In this document: one piece after another, positions 10,567 to 20,381 of the stretch
Numbering within the stretch: the first letter of the stretch is position 1
How the letters are laid out: the number at the start of each line of letters is the position of its first letter
NCBI GenBank assembly: GCA_005765155.1
Contig: VCCP01000006.1
Coordinates: forward strand, 384,501 to 448,500
Source of the DNA: Zelopaecilomyces penicillatus
Taxonomy: Eukaryota; Ascomycota; Sordariomycetes; Hypocreales; Pseudodiploosporaceae
DNA: 64,000 nt
Direction of reading: 5' to 3'
Notes under the pieces: generated by a model
The model's input: only the letters and a program-made list of their open reading frames with translations
Told to the model about the DNA's origin: nothing
Database searches by the model: none
Made by a program: the position numbers and the translations under genes

Positions 10567-12060
10567 ATGAAACTCCCAACTCCCCATCTGGCCAGCTCGG
10601 CCCTCATACTAGCCACAACCACCGCCGCCGCCGCGAAACTCCTCCACCCCCAAACCAACACCTTCAACTCCTCCTTCTCCCTCTCCCCCGCCCAAATCTC
10701 CCTCACCAACCTCTCCTCCACCCTCGCCAACAACGTCAACATCGCCACGCGCTTCGAGCGCACAAACTTCGCCACCGGCAGCGTCCTCACAGACCCCTGG
10801 TACACCAACCTACCTGCCAACGCCTCCTCCGCACCCGCTGGCTCCTTACTCAAGCTCGAACCCTTCACCAACACTGCAACTTACACCGTCCCGCCTTCGC
10901 TCGCGCTATCTCGCATCATTTACCAGTCTAAAACGCTCAATGGCTCGCTTGTGCCCGTGTCGGCGGTGATTCTATGGCCTTATCTGCCTCGTGGCGGTGG
11001 TGATGGTGCTGCTGTGCCGCTCGTGTCGTGGGGTCATGGCGCGACCGGCATCGTTGCCGAGTGCGCGCCGTCTCATGTCCGGACCTTGTGGTACCATTTC
11101 GGAGCTCCGTATGAGTTAGCCCTCGCAGGCTTCGCCGTCGTGGGGACCGACTACGCCGGGCTTGGAGTTTCCTCTTACCCAGACGGCTCGCCCATCACGC
11201 ACCAATTCGGAGCCTCACCCGCTGCCGGCAACGATGTCTTGTACGCTGCCCAGGCAGCACAAGCCGCCTTCCCAGACAAGCTGAGCAAAGAATTTGTCGT
11301 CATGGGCCACTCCCAAGGCGCTGGCGCCACATGGGCCGCCGCCCAGCAGCAGCTCAAGGTCAAAATCCCCGGCTACCTCGGCGCCATCGCCGTCTCCGCC
11401 TTTGACAGCATCCTCAGCATAGTCAGCTCGCTCGGCCCACTCGGCGGCAGCTTCTTCCTACTCCCGGCAACCCCGGGTCTCCGCTCCGTGTTTCCAGACC
11501 TGCAGTTCTCCGACATCCTCACAGACGCTGGCATTGCCGCCCTCAAGCTCATCCAGGACATCCAGGCCTGCAACCCAGCCATGTCGACCCTGCTAAGGGG
11601 CATCACTGAGGAAGACCCCAACCGAACTCTCGTCCGCGAAGATGGAATCAAGAACCCTCGCGTCAAGGCCTGGTCTGATTTGGTCACGGTAGGAGGAAAG
11701 GACTTTGCCGGCCCGATGCTCGTGCTTCAGGGCGTCAATGACACTCTCACCACTGAGCCTGTAGCCGCCGCCTTGGTGAACAAGACGTGCGCAGCTTCCC
11801 CGGGCCGAGGTCTCCATTATGTCAAGGTAGCCGGCTCAGGCCACACTTCTGTCCTGTTTGCCGCGCGACAGATCTGGCTAGACTGGCTGGATGAGAGATT
11901 CTTCAATCGCAAAAGCCTAAGCGGGAAGACATACCATTCTGGTAAGGGCAAGTGTACCTCCGAAACCGTTGGAACAAACTCGCCCCGGCCATTGAGTCAG
12001 TATCAAGAGAGCACAAACTTCTACCTCCAAATTGCGCTAGATTCATATCAAGCTGCGTAA
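10567..12060 (+). CDS. Secretory lipase (LIP family, alpha/beta hydrolase)
   Basis: Single exon, 497 residues. Residues 1-22 form a signal peptide (Ala-rich, ending TAAAA). The nucleophile elbow GHSQGAG places the catalytic Ser at 249. The acid is probably Asp392 (LQGVNDT) and the base His426 (GSGHTS). SWGHGATG near residues 155-162 and GTDYAGLG near 195-202 are characteristic of the fungal secretory lipase family that includes Candida LIP proteins. The C-terminal PLSQYQESTNFYLQIALDSYQ segment agrees with that family, so the frame looks complete. Several N-glycosylation sequons are present. It should hydrolyse extracellular acylglycerols or esters. It is convergent with the glycerol-3-phosphate dehydrogenase gene. 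Confidence 0.92.
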   Translation: MKLPTPHLASSALILATTTAAAAKLLHPQTNTFNSSFSLSPAQISLTNLSSTLANNVNIATRFERTNFATGSVLTDPWYTNLPANASSAPAGSLLKLEPFTNTATYTVPPSLALSRIIYQSKTLNGSLVPVSAVILWPYLPRGGGDGAAVPLVSWGHGATGIVAECAPSHVRTLWYHFGAPYELALAGFAVVGTDYAGLGVSSYPDGSPITHQFGASPAAGNDVLYAAQAAQAAFPDKLSKEFVVMGHSQGAGATWAAAQQQLKVKIPGYLGAIAVSAFDSILSIVSSLGPLGGSFFLLPATPGLRSVFPDLQFSDILTDAGIAALKLIQDIQACNPAMSTLLRGITEEDPNRTLVREDGIKNPRVKAWSDLVTVGGKDFAGPMLVLQGVNDTLTTEPVAAALVNKTCAASPGRGLHYVKVAGSGHTSVLFAARQIWLDWLDERFFNRKSLSGKTYHSGKGKCTSETVGTNSPRPLSQYQESTNFYLQIALDSYQAA

Positions 12061-12371
12061 AGATTGGTCCCAAAGATACCTACCTGTCTAGTATAAACCA
12101 TACACAGCTAGCAGTTTGGGTGGAGGAGAGAAAACTGGGGCCTATAAACCAAGTACAATAGCATTGGGTAATAGAGTAATAGATATTAAATAATCATCAA
12201 AATGTCTCAAAAGAAATCCCTTGGGCGTACAATACCGCCATCATAATCCATGTTATATAGAACGCCTTCGTCATCCATCTTCTCTCAGTGGATGCAAAAC
12301 CCGAATCAAACCCCTCTATTCCCATACTCTCTCGTACCATCTGTCAATCGTTGCAAATCTCCATCAATTAT
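12061..12371. other. 3' intergenic gap between convergent genes
   Basis: 311 bp between the stop codons of the lipase (plus) and glycerol-3-phosphate dehydrogenase (minus). It holds both 3' UTRs; no gene is seen. Confidence 0.5.
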
Positions 12372-13825
12372 TTATAGGCGAGACACAAGTCCGGGGATGT
12401 CGTCGACAGTCTTCTTTCCGAGAAGGATGTCATTGACAGCTGTGAACAAGGGATACTGCTTTACTGCACCACGCGCTTTCAGAAAGCTGTTCACTTCATA
12501 TGCGGTAGTGGTACCCTGCAGCTTCTGGCCGTTGAGGTCCTGCTTCTCGACCTCGTCAATAGACATGCCCTTCTCCACAGCCTTTCTCGCGCATCGGAAG
12601 TTGCGTCCACCAGAGCAAGATGTAATCAGATCCGCAACACCGGCAGAAGACTCGGTAAAAGTCGCAGTCTGCACGGTCTCTCCAAAGAACTCCTTGCCAA
12701 ACTTGACCATCTCCATGAGACCAATGCGCATAATGGCAGCCTTGGCGTTGTCTCCCCATCCACGGCCATCAACGAAACCAGCGGCCAAAGCCACAATGTT
12801 CTTGAGAGCGCCGCCTAGTGATACACCAGCGACGTCAGAGACCGTCTGGACATGGAAGTAAGGGCGGTGGAAAAGGAGCTTGAAGCACTCGTGGTCCAGT
12901 GACGGGTAGTCAATAGGAAGGCCAACCAGCTTCGCCTTTGAAGCTCGGCCCCGAGCATCACGGTGGAAAGCCCCAGAGGACTCGGTGCCGGCAGGGTTCG
13001 GGCTACCGGATCGGGGGGACGGAGCTCTGCTATCCATCGATGGCGGGTCATAGGCAATGGTCGTCTCGGACCACTTCTCTGCGGCAATCTCACTAGCAAT
13101 GTTGGCACCACTCAAAGCACCGACATAGATATCCAGTCCATCGCCAATCCACTCGCTGAAGAGGCTGACATCGGCGTCAGACACATTCACACCCTTGATG
13201 CAGCTAATGCCACGAGCAAAGGGCAGGATCTTGCCTCGGAGCTGGTTGCACACGTTGCCGATGAACTGATGGGGCAGGTTGAAGACGAGGATACTGGAGT
13301 TTTGGACGGCATCGACCAGAGACGGGTTGGCGATGATGTTGGAGGGGAGGGCGATGCCGGGGAGGTACTTGACGTTTTCATGGTAATGGTTGATGATGTG
13401 GGTGAGCTTCTGGGGCTTGTCGCCAATGGATTCGTCGTAGTGCTTGGAGTCCTTGCCAATGGTCACCTCCTCCTCAAACACCCACATCTGAACGTCCTCC
13501 TCGAAGATATCCTTGTTGAGACGGGCATTTTCGGCGACAATCTTTGCAATGGTGGAGCCCCTACGTTTGGACTCGTTAGCAAACAGTCTACTTTGCCATT
13601 GAAAAGCCACATAATTAGAAGTACATACCAGTTGCCAGATCCCACAATGGTGACTTTGTGCTTCTTTGAGTGGCCGCCGATGATTGCTGAGCCAGGCATC
13701 TTGGCTGTTGTTGTAGTGGCGGTGGTGATGATGTTGTTGGGGATGGTGGAATAGCTCAAGGAGTATACTGGTACTCGCAGGTGTCTCAGGCCGCTGGGTA
13801 TTCGCAGAGCAAAATTTCGAAGCAT
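12372..13825 (-). CDS. GPD1: Glycerol-3-phosphate dehydrogenase, NAD-dependent
   Basis: Exons 13825-13629 and 13560-12372 give 461 residues; the intron (68 nt) has a GTATGT donor, a GCTAACG branch and a CGTAG acceptor. The enzyme reduces dihydroxyacetone phosphate to glycerol-3-phosphate, feeding glycerol (osmolyte) and phospholipid synthesis. The NAD-binding motif VGSGNWGSTIAK spans the splice junction (GSGNWGS at residues 62-68). The C-terminal domain carries the substrate region around [16 protein letters not shown]. An insertion of about 35 Ser/Pro/Arg-rich residues (after [17 protein letters not shown]) is longer than in yeast Gpd1. A second in-frame ATG at 13699 (residue 43, MPGSAII) would give a 419-residue protein closer to the usual cytosolic length. 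The extra N-terminus is basic and could be a targeting sequence. Confidence 0.95.
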
Positions 13826-15017
13826 GCGACTCCTATAAGAGAAAGGAAGATTGACAGGTTCAATCGCAAAAGCTAATTCAGCAGCTGGAGGCCGGGATAT
13901 ATACGTCGGTTCGTTGGACTCGCAGGGTGTGGAACGGGGAACCGGAGAATGTGTGTGGACATCAAGGAAAGCTTTCTCTTTCTCTTTCTCGTTCTCGTCA
14001 GCCCCTCCATACCAGCCAGAAAAAGTCTCGACCCAGCGGCCCGTAGCTCTCTCTCACCTCGACTAGCAATGACGCGCAAAGGGCTGCTGATAGGCCATAA
14101 ACGGACCATGGATCGGCCATTGGTGGGCAGCCAGCCACACAGCCACACACACACAGCTTTTCCCAGCTTGACCACACCAAGAACAGAACTCACCGCTTGC
14201 TGCATCGGGCCAACAAACACCAGTTCCACCCCCCAACGGATATCCCGTGAGGGCAGTATTATTGGCTTTTCTTGGTTTGCCGGCAGCACCGCGCTGGCCG
14301 AGATGCGAGGCGCCTGAACGGGAGCTTCCAGGGGGGGCGACACCTGTGCAAATCACATGCTACCGTCCCTCCCAACAGCGCCCGCGCGCCCTGAAAGCTT
14401 TTTTTCTCTCTCTGCGTGGTTTCCATGATAGCGTGTGCCTTTAGCGGCTCCCTCTTCACGTGTGACCACCCCAGAACGAGGTTCGAGGTTCGAGGCTCCA
14501 GGCTCCAGGCTTCACCATCCCAATTCCGTGCCTCTTTCTTATCAAAAACCCCCATTTCGCCAAGCCCCAACCAACCAACAGCCCTTGTTCGTTTCCTCTC
14601 TTCCCGGGGGGGACTCTCCTGCATGCCGAGGAGCTTTTCTAGATCGGACGTTTTTTGTCATGCAGGACCGGACTTTGATCGTTTCGGTTCGTCTCTTAAC
14701 GGAGCTTTGCAATCGGCGAAACGGCCGAGGTCCTTATTCTCTCTCAAGGCTGTCTGTAGATTAAAACAAGGTACATACTGCGTACATTGTAGGGGTTGAT
14801 GGGACGAGGCATTAATGAACGAGGTTGAATCTACGATACCAATGTTCCATGTGAACAGGGATGTTGGCCAATATGGACGAGGCGATACACATCGGCAATC
14901 TTGTTCCGTTGTTTCAACTCATCACCTAAGATATGCAAACAAATCTCATTATATACACCTACACATGCACAGAGGTAGTATTTATACAGCGTCTTGACCC
15001 AATCATGACGCAATCCA
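13826..15017. promoter_or_regulatory. GPD1 upstream region
   Basis: 1.19 kb between the GPD1 start and the stop of the next minus-strand gene. It is GC-rich with pyrimidine stretches near 13972-13995 and 14400-14414. Overlapping open frames on both strands show no protein family features. No gene is supported. Confidence 0.5.
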
Positions 15018-16187
15018 TCAACCCTCCAGCAATCCAGCCCCTTCCTCCTCATCCATCAACTTATTCTTCCTCCTCAACCCCGTACTCTCCGTCCTCTCCC
15101 CACTGCCAAACACCGGCTCCAGGAACACATCGTAACTCACCCACATCATCGTAAACAAAACATTCGAAAGCCCAGCAGCCCCCTTTGGCAGTTTCCCATC
15201 TTTTCCCGCCAGAACATGCGACAGCGCTATAAAACTCAGCAACCCCGGCGCCCACGCGCCCACGAAAAGAATCTGCCCTATTTTCTGCCGCGTGCTGGTG
15301 ATGGTGTAGGGTTGGAACGAGGCCAGGTACTGCTGGTAGCTGTGCGGGAGGTCGTGTTCTCTGGCGCCGTCTTTGAGGAGGTTTAGGTATCGCACGCTGG
15401 GCTGTGAGGTGCCTGGGCGGTTGAGGCCCGCGGTGATTCTTTGCCACCAGGTTTGTTTGTTGGGGTTGTGTGGGGACGTAATGTATGGCGCGTGTAGCGT
15501 TCTAGCGAAGAACGGCTTTGAAGAGGGAGAAGAAGAAGAAGTAGAGGAGCTTTGTGATTCTGAGTCGTCGCCCGTCTTTGAAGATATCGCGAAGCATGGG
15601 ACCTCAATCTCCTTGTAGCTTGCACCACCTCCCTCAGTGCGCAGGATCTGACCCCAGTCTTGCTCCGTAACCTCATACACAACCCCCACCAACGCAACGT
15701 CGTCATCATCCTCATCTTTGCCCTCCTCATCTGCAATTAGGCTTGTCTGTTCATCAGAGTAACGCTTTATATTCCCCTGATGCTGCCTTTTATACGCCAC
15801 ATTGGCAAAACACGGCTCCTTGTATGGAAACCCAGGCAAGTTGAACGTCAGCCGCATCGTCGGCACCGACACATTAACCTGAGAGAGCGGCCGGATTTTG
15901 CGCGAGCCTAGAAAAGTCTGCGCAGCCATGTTGGAGCCGTACGCGAGGTAGAGAACAGTCCCTGCCGCAGCTGACTTGCCAGTTTCTCTCGGCGCATCAT
16001 CACCATCGTCATTGTCGTCGTCATCGTCGGCTGATGATTGTAAACGACGCTCTATAGACGTCGTAGGGATTGAAGAAATTGGCGGATATGACTTGGGATC
16101 AGGATGTAGCTGCGCAATCTCAACCTTATCTAACGCCGCTGGTGCAGATGAAAGGGCCTCATCGGCGCGATGTTCGTGTTGCTCCAT
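15018..16187 (-). CDS. Gamma-glutamylcyclotransferase-like protein with C-terminal membrane segments
   Basis: Single exon, 389 residues. The YGSNM motif at residues 83-87, preceded by VLYLA, is the signature substrate loop of the gamma-glutamylcyclotransferase fold, which makes 5-oxoproline from gamma-glutamyl amines (glutathione turnover; GliK-type enzymes in fungi). Later segments DVALVGVVYEVTEQDW and YKEIEV fit the beta-barrel core and its conserved acidic region. The N-terminal 70 residues are acidic (an Asp run at 54-64). Low-complexity Asp and Ser stretches interrupt the domain. Two hydrophobic segments (IGQILFVGAWAPGLLSFIAL and a second one around NVLFTMMWVSYDVFL) suggest anchoring in an internal membrane. 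The catalytic Glu was not fixed by eye. Confidence 0.82.
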   Translation of the reverse strand: MEQHEHRADEALSSAPAALDKVEIAQLHPDPKSYPPISSIPTTSIERRLQSSADDDDDNDDGDDAPRETGKSAAAGTVLYLAYGSNMAAQTFLGSRKIRPLSQVNVSVPTMRLTFNLPGFPYKEPCFANVAYKRQHQGNIKRYSDEQTSLIADEEGKDEDDDDVALVGVVYEVTEQDWGQILRTEGGGASYKEIEVPCFAISSKTGDDSESQSSSTSSSSPSSKPFFARTLHAPYITSPHNPNKQTWWQRITAGLNRPGTSQPSVRYLNLLKDGAREHDLPHSYQQYLASFQPYTITSTRQKIGQILFVGAWAPGLLSFIALSHVLAGKDGKLPKGAAGLSNVLFTMMWVSYDVFLEPVFGSGERTESTGLRRKNKLMDEEEGAGLLEG

Positions 16188-17749
16188 GATAACCAGCCAA
16201 CTTGCGAATATTGTGTGTGTGTGTTGAGTGGGATGCGCCGTTGTCGAATAACTTGCGTACGTTATATGTTACTTCGTACTATTCGGTAGAAAGTATGACT
16301 TATCGCTATAATTCCGAGTGAGTCTTTGTTAGATGCGCGCCCTTTGCTGTCTATTATATACAAAGGATCAGAGCTGAAGTCAAGTCATATTTCGTATCCG
16401 ACGCTCAGAGCTGAAGCGAGTGACGTGGAATATCCTTGGAAAACCAACTGGCTACCTAGACTAGCGGGTTGCGGAGTTGAGCGGAACTGGCGGAGCGTCG
16501 GATGTTTCCTCGAATGGAACCCGACGATCCGAGCAGGGGTTTTAAATGTGTGTGTTATGCGGGAAGGAGTTAAAGGTACGCGTATTCAAATCTAGCTGTT
16601 TGATTAATAATGGCGATCCCCTACTTTTATACACGGAGTATGGGATTTGTTGGTTGATGTGTTTTTTTTATCTCGATTACTGATTGATGCTGACAGTTGG
16701 TATCAGCTCAATCCCGCTTTCACCACACCTCGCAATATCAGTTCAACGCTATCTCTTTAATGGTATACTTACTATATACACACGTATACAGGTCTTGCTA
16801 CACAGCTAATACTTCGGCCTGCTACTAAACCGTTCTGCACAAATTAAGCTAAACCAACTGCGTTGTGCGTTCGAGATCATAATAAACAAATGTACAGGCC
16901 CGTGTCACTGTGACGCAACTTCATCCCGGGCAGTCCGTCCGCTCGGTCTTTACCCCTACAATCGGGCATCGTTCGCACTATGATTCTGTAAACGGTCGTG
17001 GATCTCAAAATAAAAGTAAAACGTGTCTCAAATCTATCCACCATTTCATTGTAGCTACTCTTCAGTCCAATGAATCGCCAAAAAAACAGGGAAAGACAAA
17101 AATGGAAAAGGGGCCGAGATTTTAGTTTCCTAAAGAGGTAAACCACCGCTTAGGTATTACAGACAACCCCACAAGTACCCTCTATTTACCAAATCAAGAA
17201 CTGGATCTACAGACACATCACAGTCATTCACCTCTCAAGACTCAAGTCTCATAAAGAATTCAATCATTAAAAAAGTGTATTTACACATTGGCTATTCACT
17301 AGAATAACCATAACCATGCCCCATATTTCATCATGCATTCTCCCAACTTGCCAATTCTCATTGAGACGTGCTCATCATAGCCCCTCTATAACCAGCATTA
17401 ACCATACACATCCTCAACATACACTTCAACGACAGGCAACCACCAACGCATTTGCACACACAAGTTTATCTTCCCCAGTTTAGTTCAGATGGTAATATGT
17501 TTGTTCTTTTTGTATTTTTAGTTGGGTAGCTAACAAAAGCGTCAAGACTCTTCCCGCCCAAATGTAACCCAGTAGATGCAAAATCCGCCAAGCAGTGCTT
17601 TAAACATGGTTGAAAGTAAAAGAACAGAGTATAAAATAAAACACATCAAACGAAAACGACTGTAAGGGATTTAGTTTCGTGGTATACGGATAAAAATTTG
17701 AAAACATGTTATTTTTTTCGCCTTCCCTTCCATCAGCAACTAAACAAAC
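16188..17749. other. Intergenic region, 1.56 kb
   Basis: Between the cyclotransferase-like start and the acetolactate synthase stop, both on the minus strand. It should hold the promoter of the former and the 3' UTR of the latter. A GT run lies at about 16212-16223. No gene is seen. Confidence 0.5.
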
Positions 17750-20381
17750 TTAGCCGTGTAGGCCGCGAGTTCGTTCCCGCATCAGCTCTCGGCGCTTCTT
17801 GTCCGTCTCTGTAAGGAGAATATGTTAGCAAAATGCGCTCAATCAACATCAATACAAAGTTACGCCACCAAGCGTGTCATTACGTACCTCCATCATATAC
17901 AAGGAACTCGTGCAAGGCTGAGCCAGCCGGCACCATGGGCAGGACCGGGACCTTCTTATCGGTAACAATCTCCAGGAGAGCAGGGCCATCGCTTTCAATC
18001 AGCCATTTCAGGCTGTCGACGACATCAGCGGGGTCGGTTGTCCGCCTGTGCTGGATGTGCATAGCATCGGCCAGCTTCATGAAATCAGGGTTCGTCTGAT
18101 GTGTGTGAGCGTATCGGTCCTCATAGAAGAGGTTCTGCCACTGGGTAACCATGCCCTGCTCCTCGTTGTTGAGGACAATGACCTTGACGCCAATGTTGAA
18201 CTGAGCGGCGGTGGAGAGCTCTGTCAGGGTCATGTTAAATGAGGCATCGCCGTCAATGTCAATAACCAAAGCGTCAGGCTGAGCGACCTTGGCGCCAATA
18301 GCGGCGGGCAGACCGTAGCCCATTGTACCAAGACCACCTGAGGTGATCATGGTCCGGGGATGTCTCCATCGGAAGTGTTGGGCAGTCCACATCTGATGCT
18401 GGCCAACACCAGTAGCAATGTAGGTGTTCTCTTTTCGGTCGGCCGTCAGCTTGCTGAGCTCCTCAATAACAGTCTGGGGCTTGATTAGACCGCCACGCTC
18501 TGCCCGAGCATAATCAGACATGGGCCACTTCTTCTTCCACTCCTTGATCTTGCCGAACCAAGCCGCCCGATCCTCCATTGACTTGGAGTTGATCTGAGGG
18601 AGCATGAGGTTCAGGTTGGCCGCGACGTCGCCCTCAACAGCCTCGGTAGCCTGGACCACCTTGTTGATGTTCTTGGGCATGATCTCAAAGTGAACGATAC
18701 CACCACGACCCTGCGCAGCGGCAGCCTTAGCAGCTGGGGCAAACTTGGTGAGATTGCCAGTGACACGATCGTCGAACCGCGCGCCGAGAGCAATGATGAG
18801 ATCGGCCTCCTGCATAGCCATGTTGGCATATGCAGAGCCGTGCATGCCCAGCATGTGCAGTGACTTCTCGTCAAGCTCGTCAAAGCCACCCAGACCGTGG
18901 AGCGTTGTAGTAACAGGAATCGAGGCCTTTTCGGCGAGCGCCTTCAGAATCTCAGGGCCACCCTCGGACTGAATGAGACCCTGGCCAGCATAGATGACGG
19001 GGTTCTTGGCCATGTTGATCAGGTCAGCAGCGCGCTTGATAGAGGTATCGAGCTGCCTGGCGCTCAGGTCCATGGCAGCCCGTGAGGCAGCACTGGGAAG
19101 AGAGGGGAGGGAGGCTTCGGTGGGAATAGCCCTTCTCAGGATACCAGCAGTGACATCTTTTGGCAGATCGACGAGGACAGGGCCTGGACGTCCGCTGGTG
19201 GCGATTTCAAAGGCCTCGTTGATTCTCCGGGGCAACTCGGCGACGCTCTTAACCATGACATTCCACTTGGTACAAGCGCGGGAGATTCCGACAACATCAG
19301 CCTCCTGGAAAGCGTCGCTACCAATGGCGGCGGTGGGGACCTGCCCACAGAAAACAACCATTGGTGTTCCATCTGACAGAGCATCCTGCATTGGAGTAAT
19401 CACGTTGGTTGCACCTGGGCCGGAGGTGACGAGAACGACACCAGGTTTGCCCGAGGCACGGGCGTAGCCCTCAGCCATGTGACCGGCACCCTGCTCATGT
19501 CTCGGTAGGATAAAGTCGAAGTGTTTTGAGTTGTAAATGGCATCGAAAACGGGTAGAATGGCACCGCCAGGGTAGCCGACTATTGAATGGAGTTAGCCGT
19601 CTGGTGGATTCGTCACAATTTTGTCCCACTTCAGGGGGGGAAGCTATGAAGCCGGCATCGGAGTCATACAAATATGCTTAACGTTTTGCCTCAACATCAT
19701 TTCGTGGAAAATCTCTCCACCAGTTTTGCCGATGAATCTAGAAATCACATTATTGTAAGCCAAAATTTGAACTCGCTGCTTCGTAAAATGCCATGGATGG
19801 CCGGAATTGGAATGTAGACGTACGACTCATCCATCTCGGGCTTGCGCTGGTTGACCAGGGGCTGCACATGGTTGCGGTTGTCTTCCTCGGCATTGAAGGC
19901 AGGGCTTGGTACAGGGCGAACGTGTCTGTTAAATTGAACAACCCAACGTCAGCCAAAATCCATATTTCTTTCTTGATTGCAAAGCAGCAATGCCTAGGAA
20001 TTCCAATATTTCTCTGTCTCTGGCCCCCTGGCCCCGGAATCGGCAAGCACTGACGCAGATAGCGGGGGGGTTTGGCGGAAATAAACAACGGACACAATGC
20101 CCGGAAACATGGCTGCTTCCTGGCTGGTCTCAAGCCAAACCAAAAAAAAAAAAAAGCCCAGCCGCAGAGACAGCGGCACAGAGCAGGGAAGAACAATGGG
20201 AGGGGGAAAATTCCTTCACTTACGGTGCTGCAGTCGTGGCCGTGGCCGCCGTCGTCTGATTCCTCTTGCCAGCAGATACCTTCTTCTGTGCTGTGAGAGC
20301 CGCTGGTGCTGTCGTGGACGTGAATGGGCGAGCCTGGTTCAGGGCCTTGATGGCCCTGGTGGCCTGGCGACTTCGGAGCAT
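17750..20381 (-). CDS. ILV2: Acetolactate (acetohydroxyacid) synthase, catalytic subunit, mitochondrial
   Basis: Five exons on the minus strand: 20381-20224, 19925-19824, 19737-19670, 19579-17888, 17808-17750; 692 residues, close to yeast Ilv2 (687). It condenses two pyruvates, or pyruvate and 2-oxobutyrate, in valine/isoleucine/leucine synthesis, using ThDP and FAD. The N-terminus (MLRSRQATRAIKALNQ...) is a basic, Ser/Thr-rich mitochondrial transit peptide. FGYPGGAILPVFDAIY starts at residue 110; the ThDP-activating Glu is E138 in RHEQGAGHMAEGYA; the ThDP/Mg motif GDGDASFN-like DIDGDASFN lies near residue 550. The last exon adds ETDKKRRELMRERTRGLHG. The small internal exons join with perfect phase (DES-FIGKTGG, KHIF-GYPGG). 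Intron 1 is long (298 nt). Confidence 0.96.
20034..20043. promoter_or_regulatory. Leu3-like element in ILV2 intron 1 (one mismatch)
   Basis: CCGGAATCGG differs from the CCGGNNCCGG core bound by Leu3-type regulators by one base. It lies inside the long first intron of the branched-chain amino acid gene. A chance match is quite possible. Confidence 0.25.

Noticed and set aside
12963..13754. 263-codon plus-strand frame opposite glycerol-3-phosphate dehydrogenase
   Set aside because: It is the antisense shadow of a well-supported gene.
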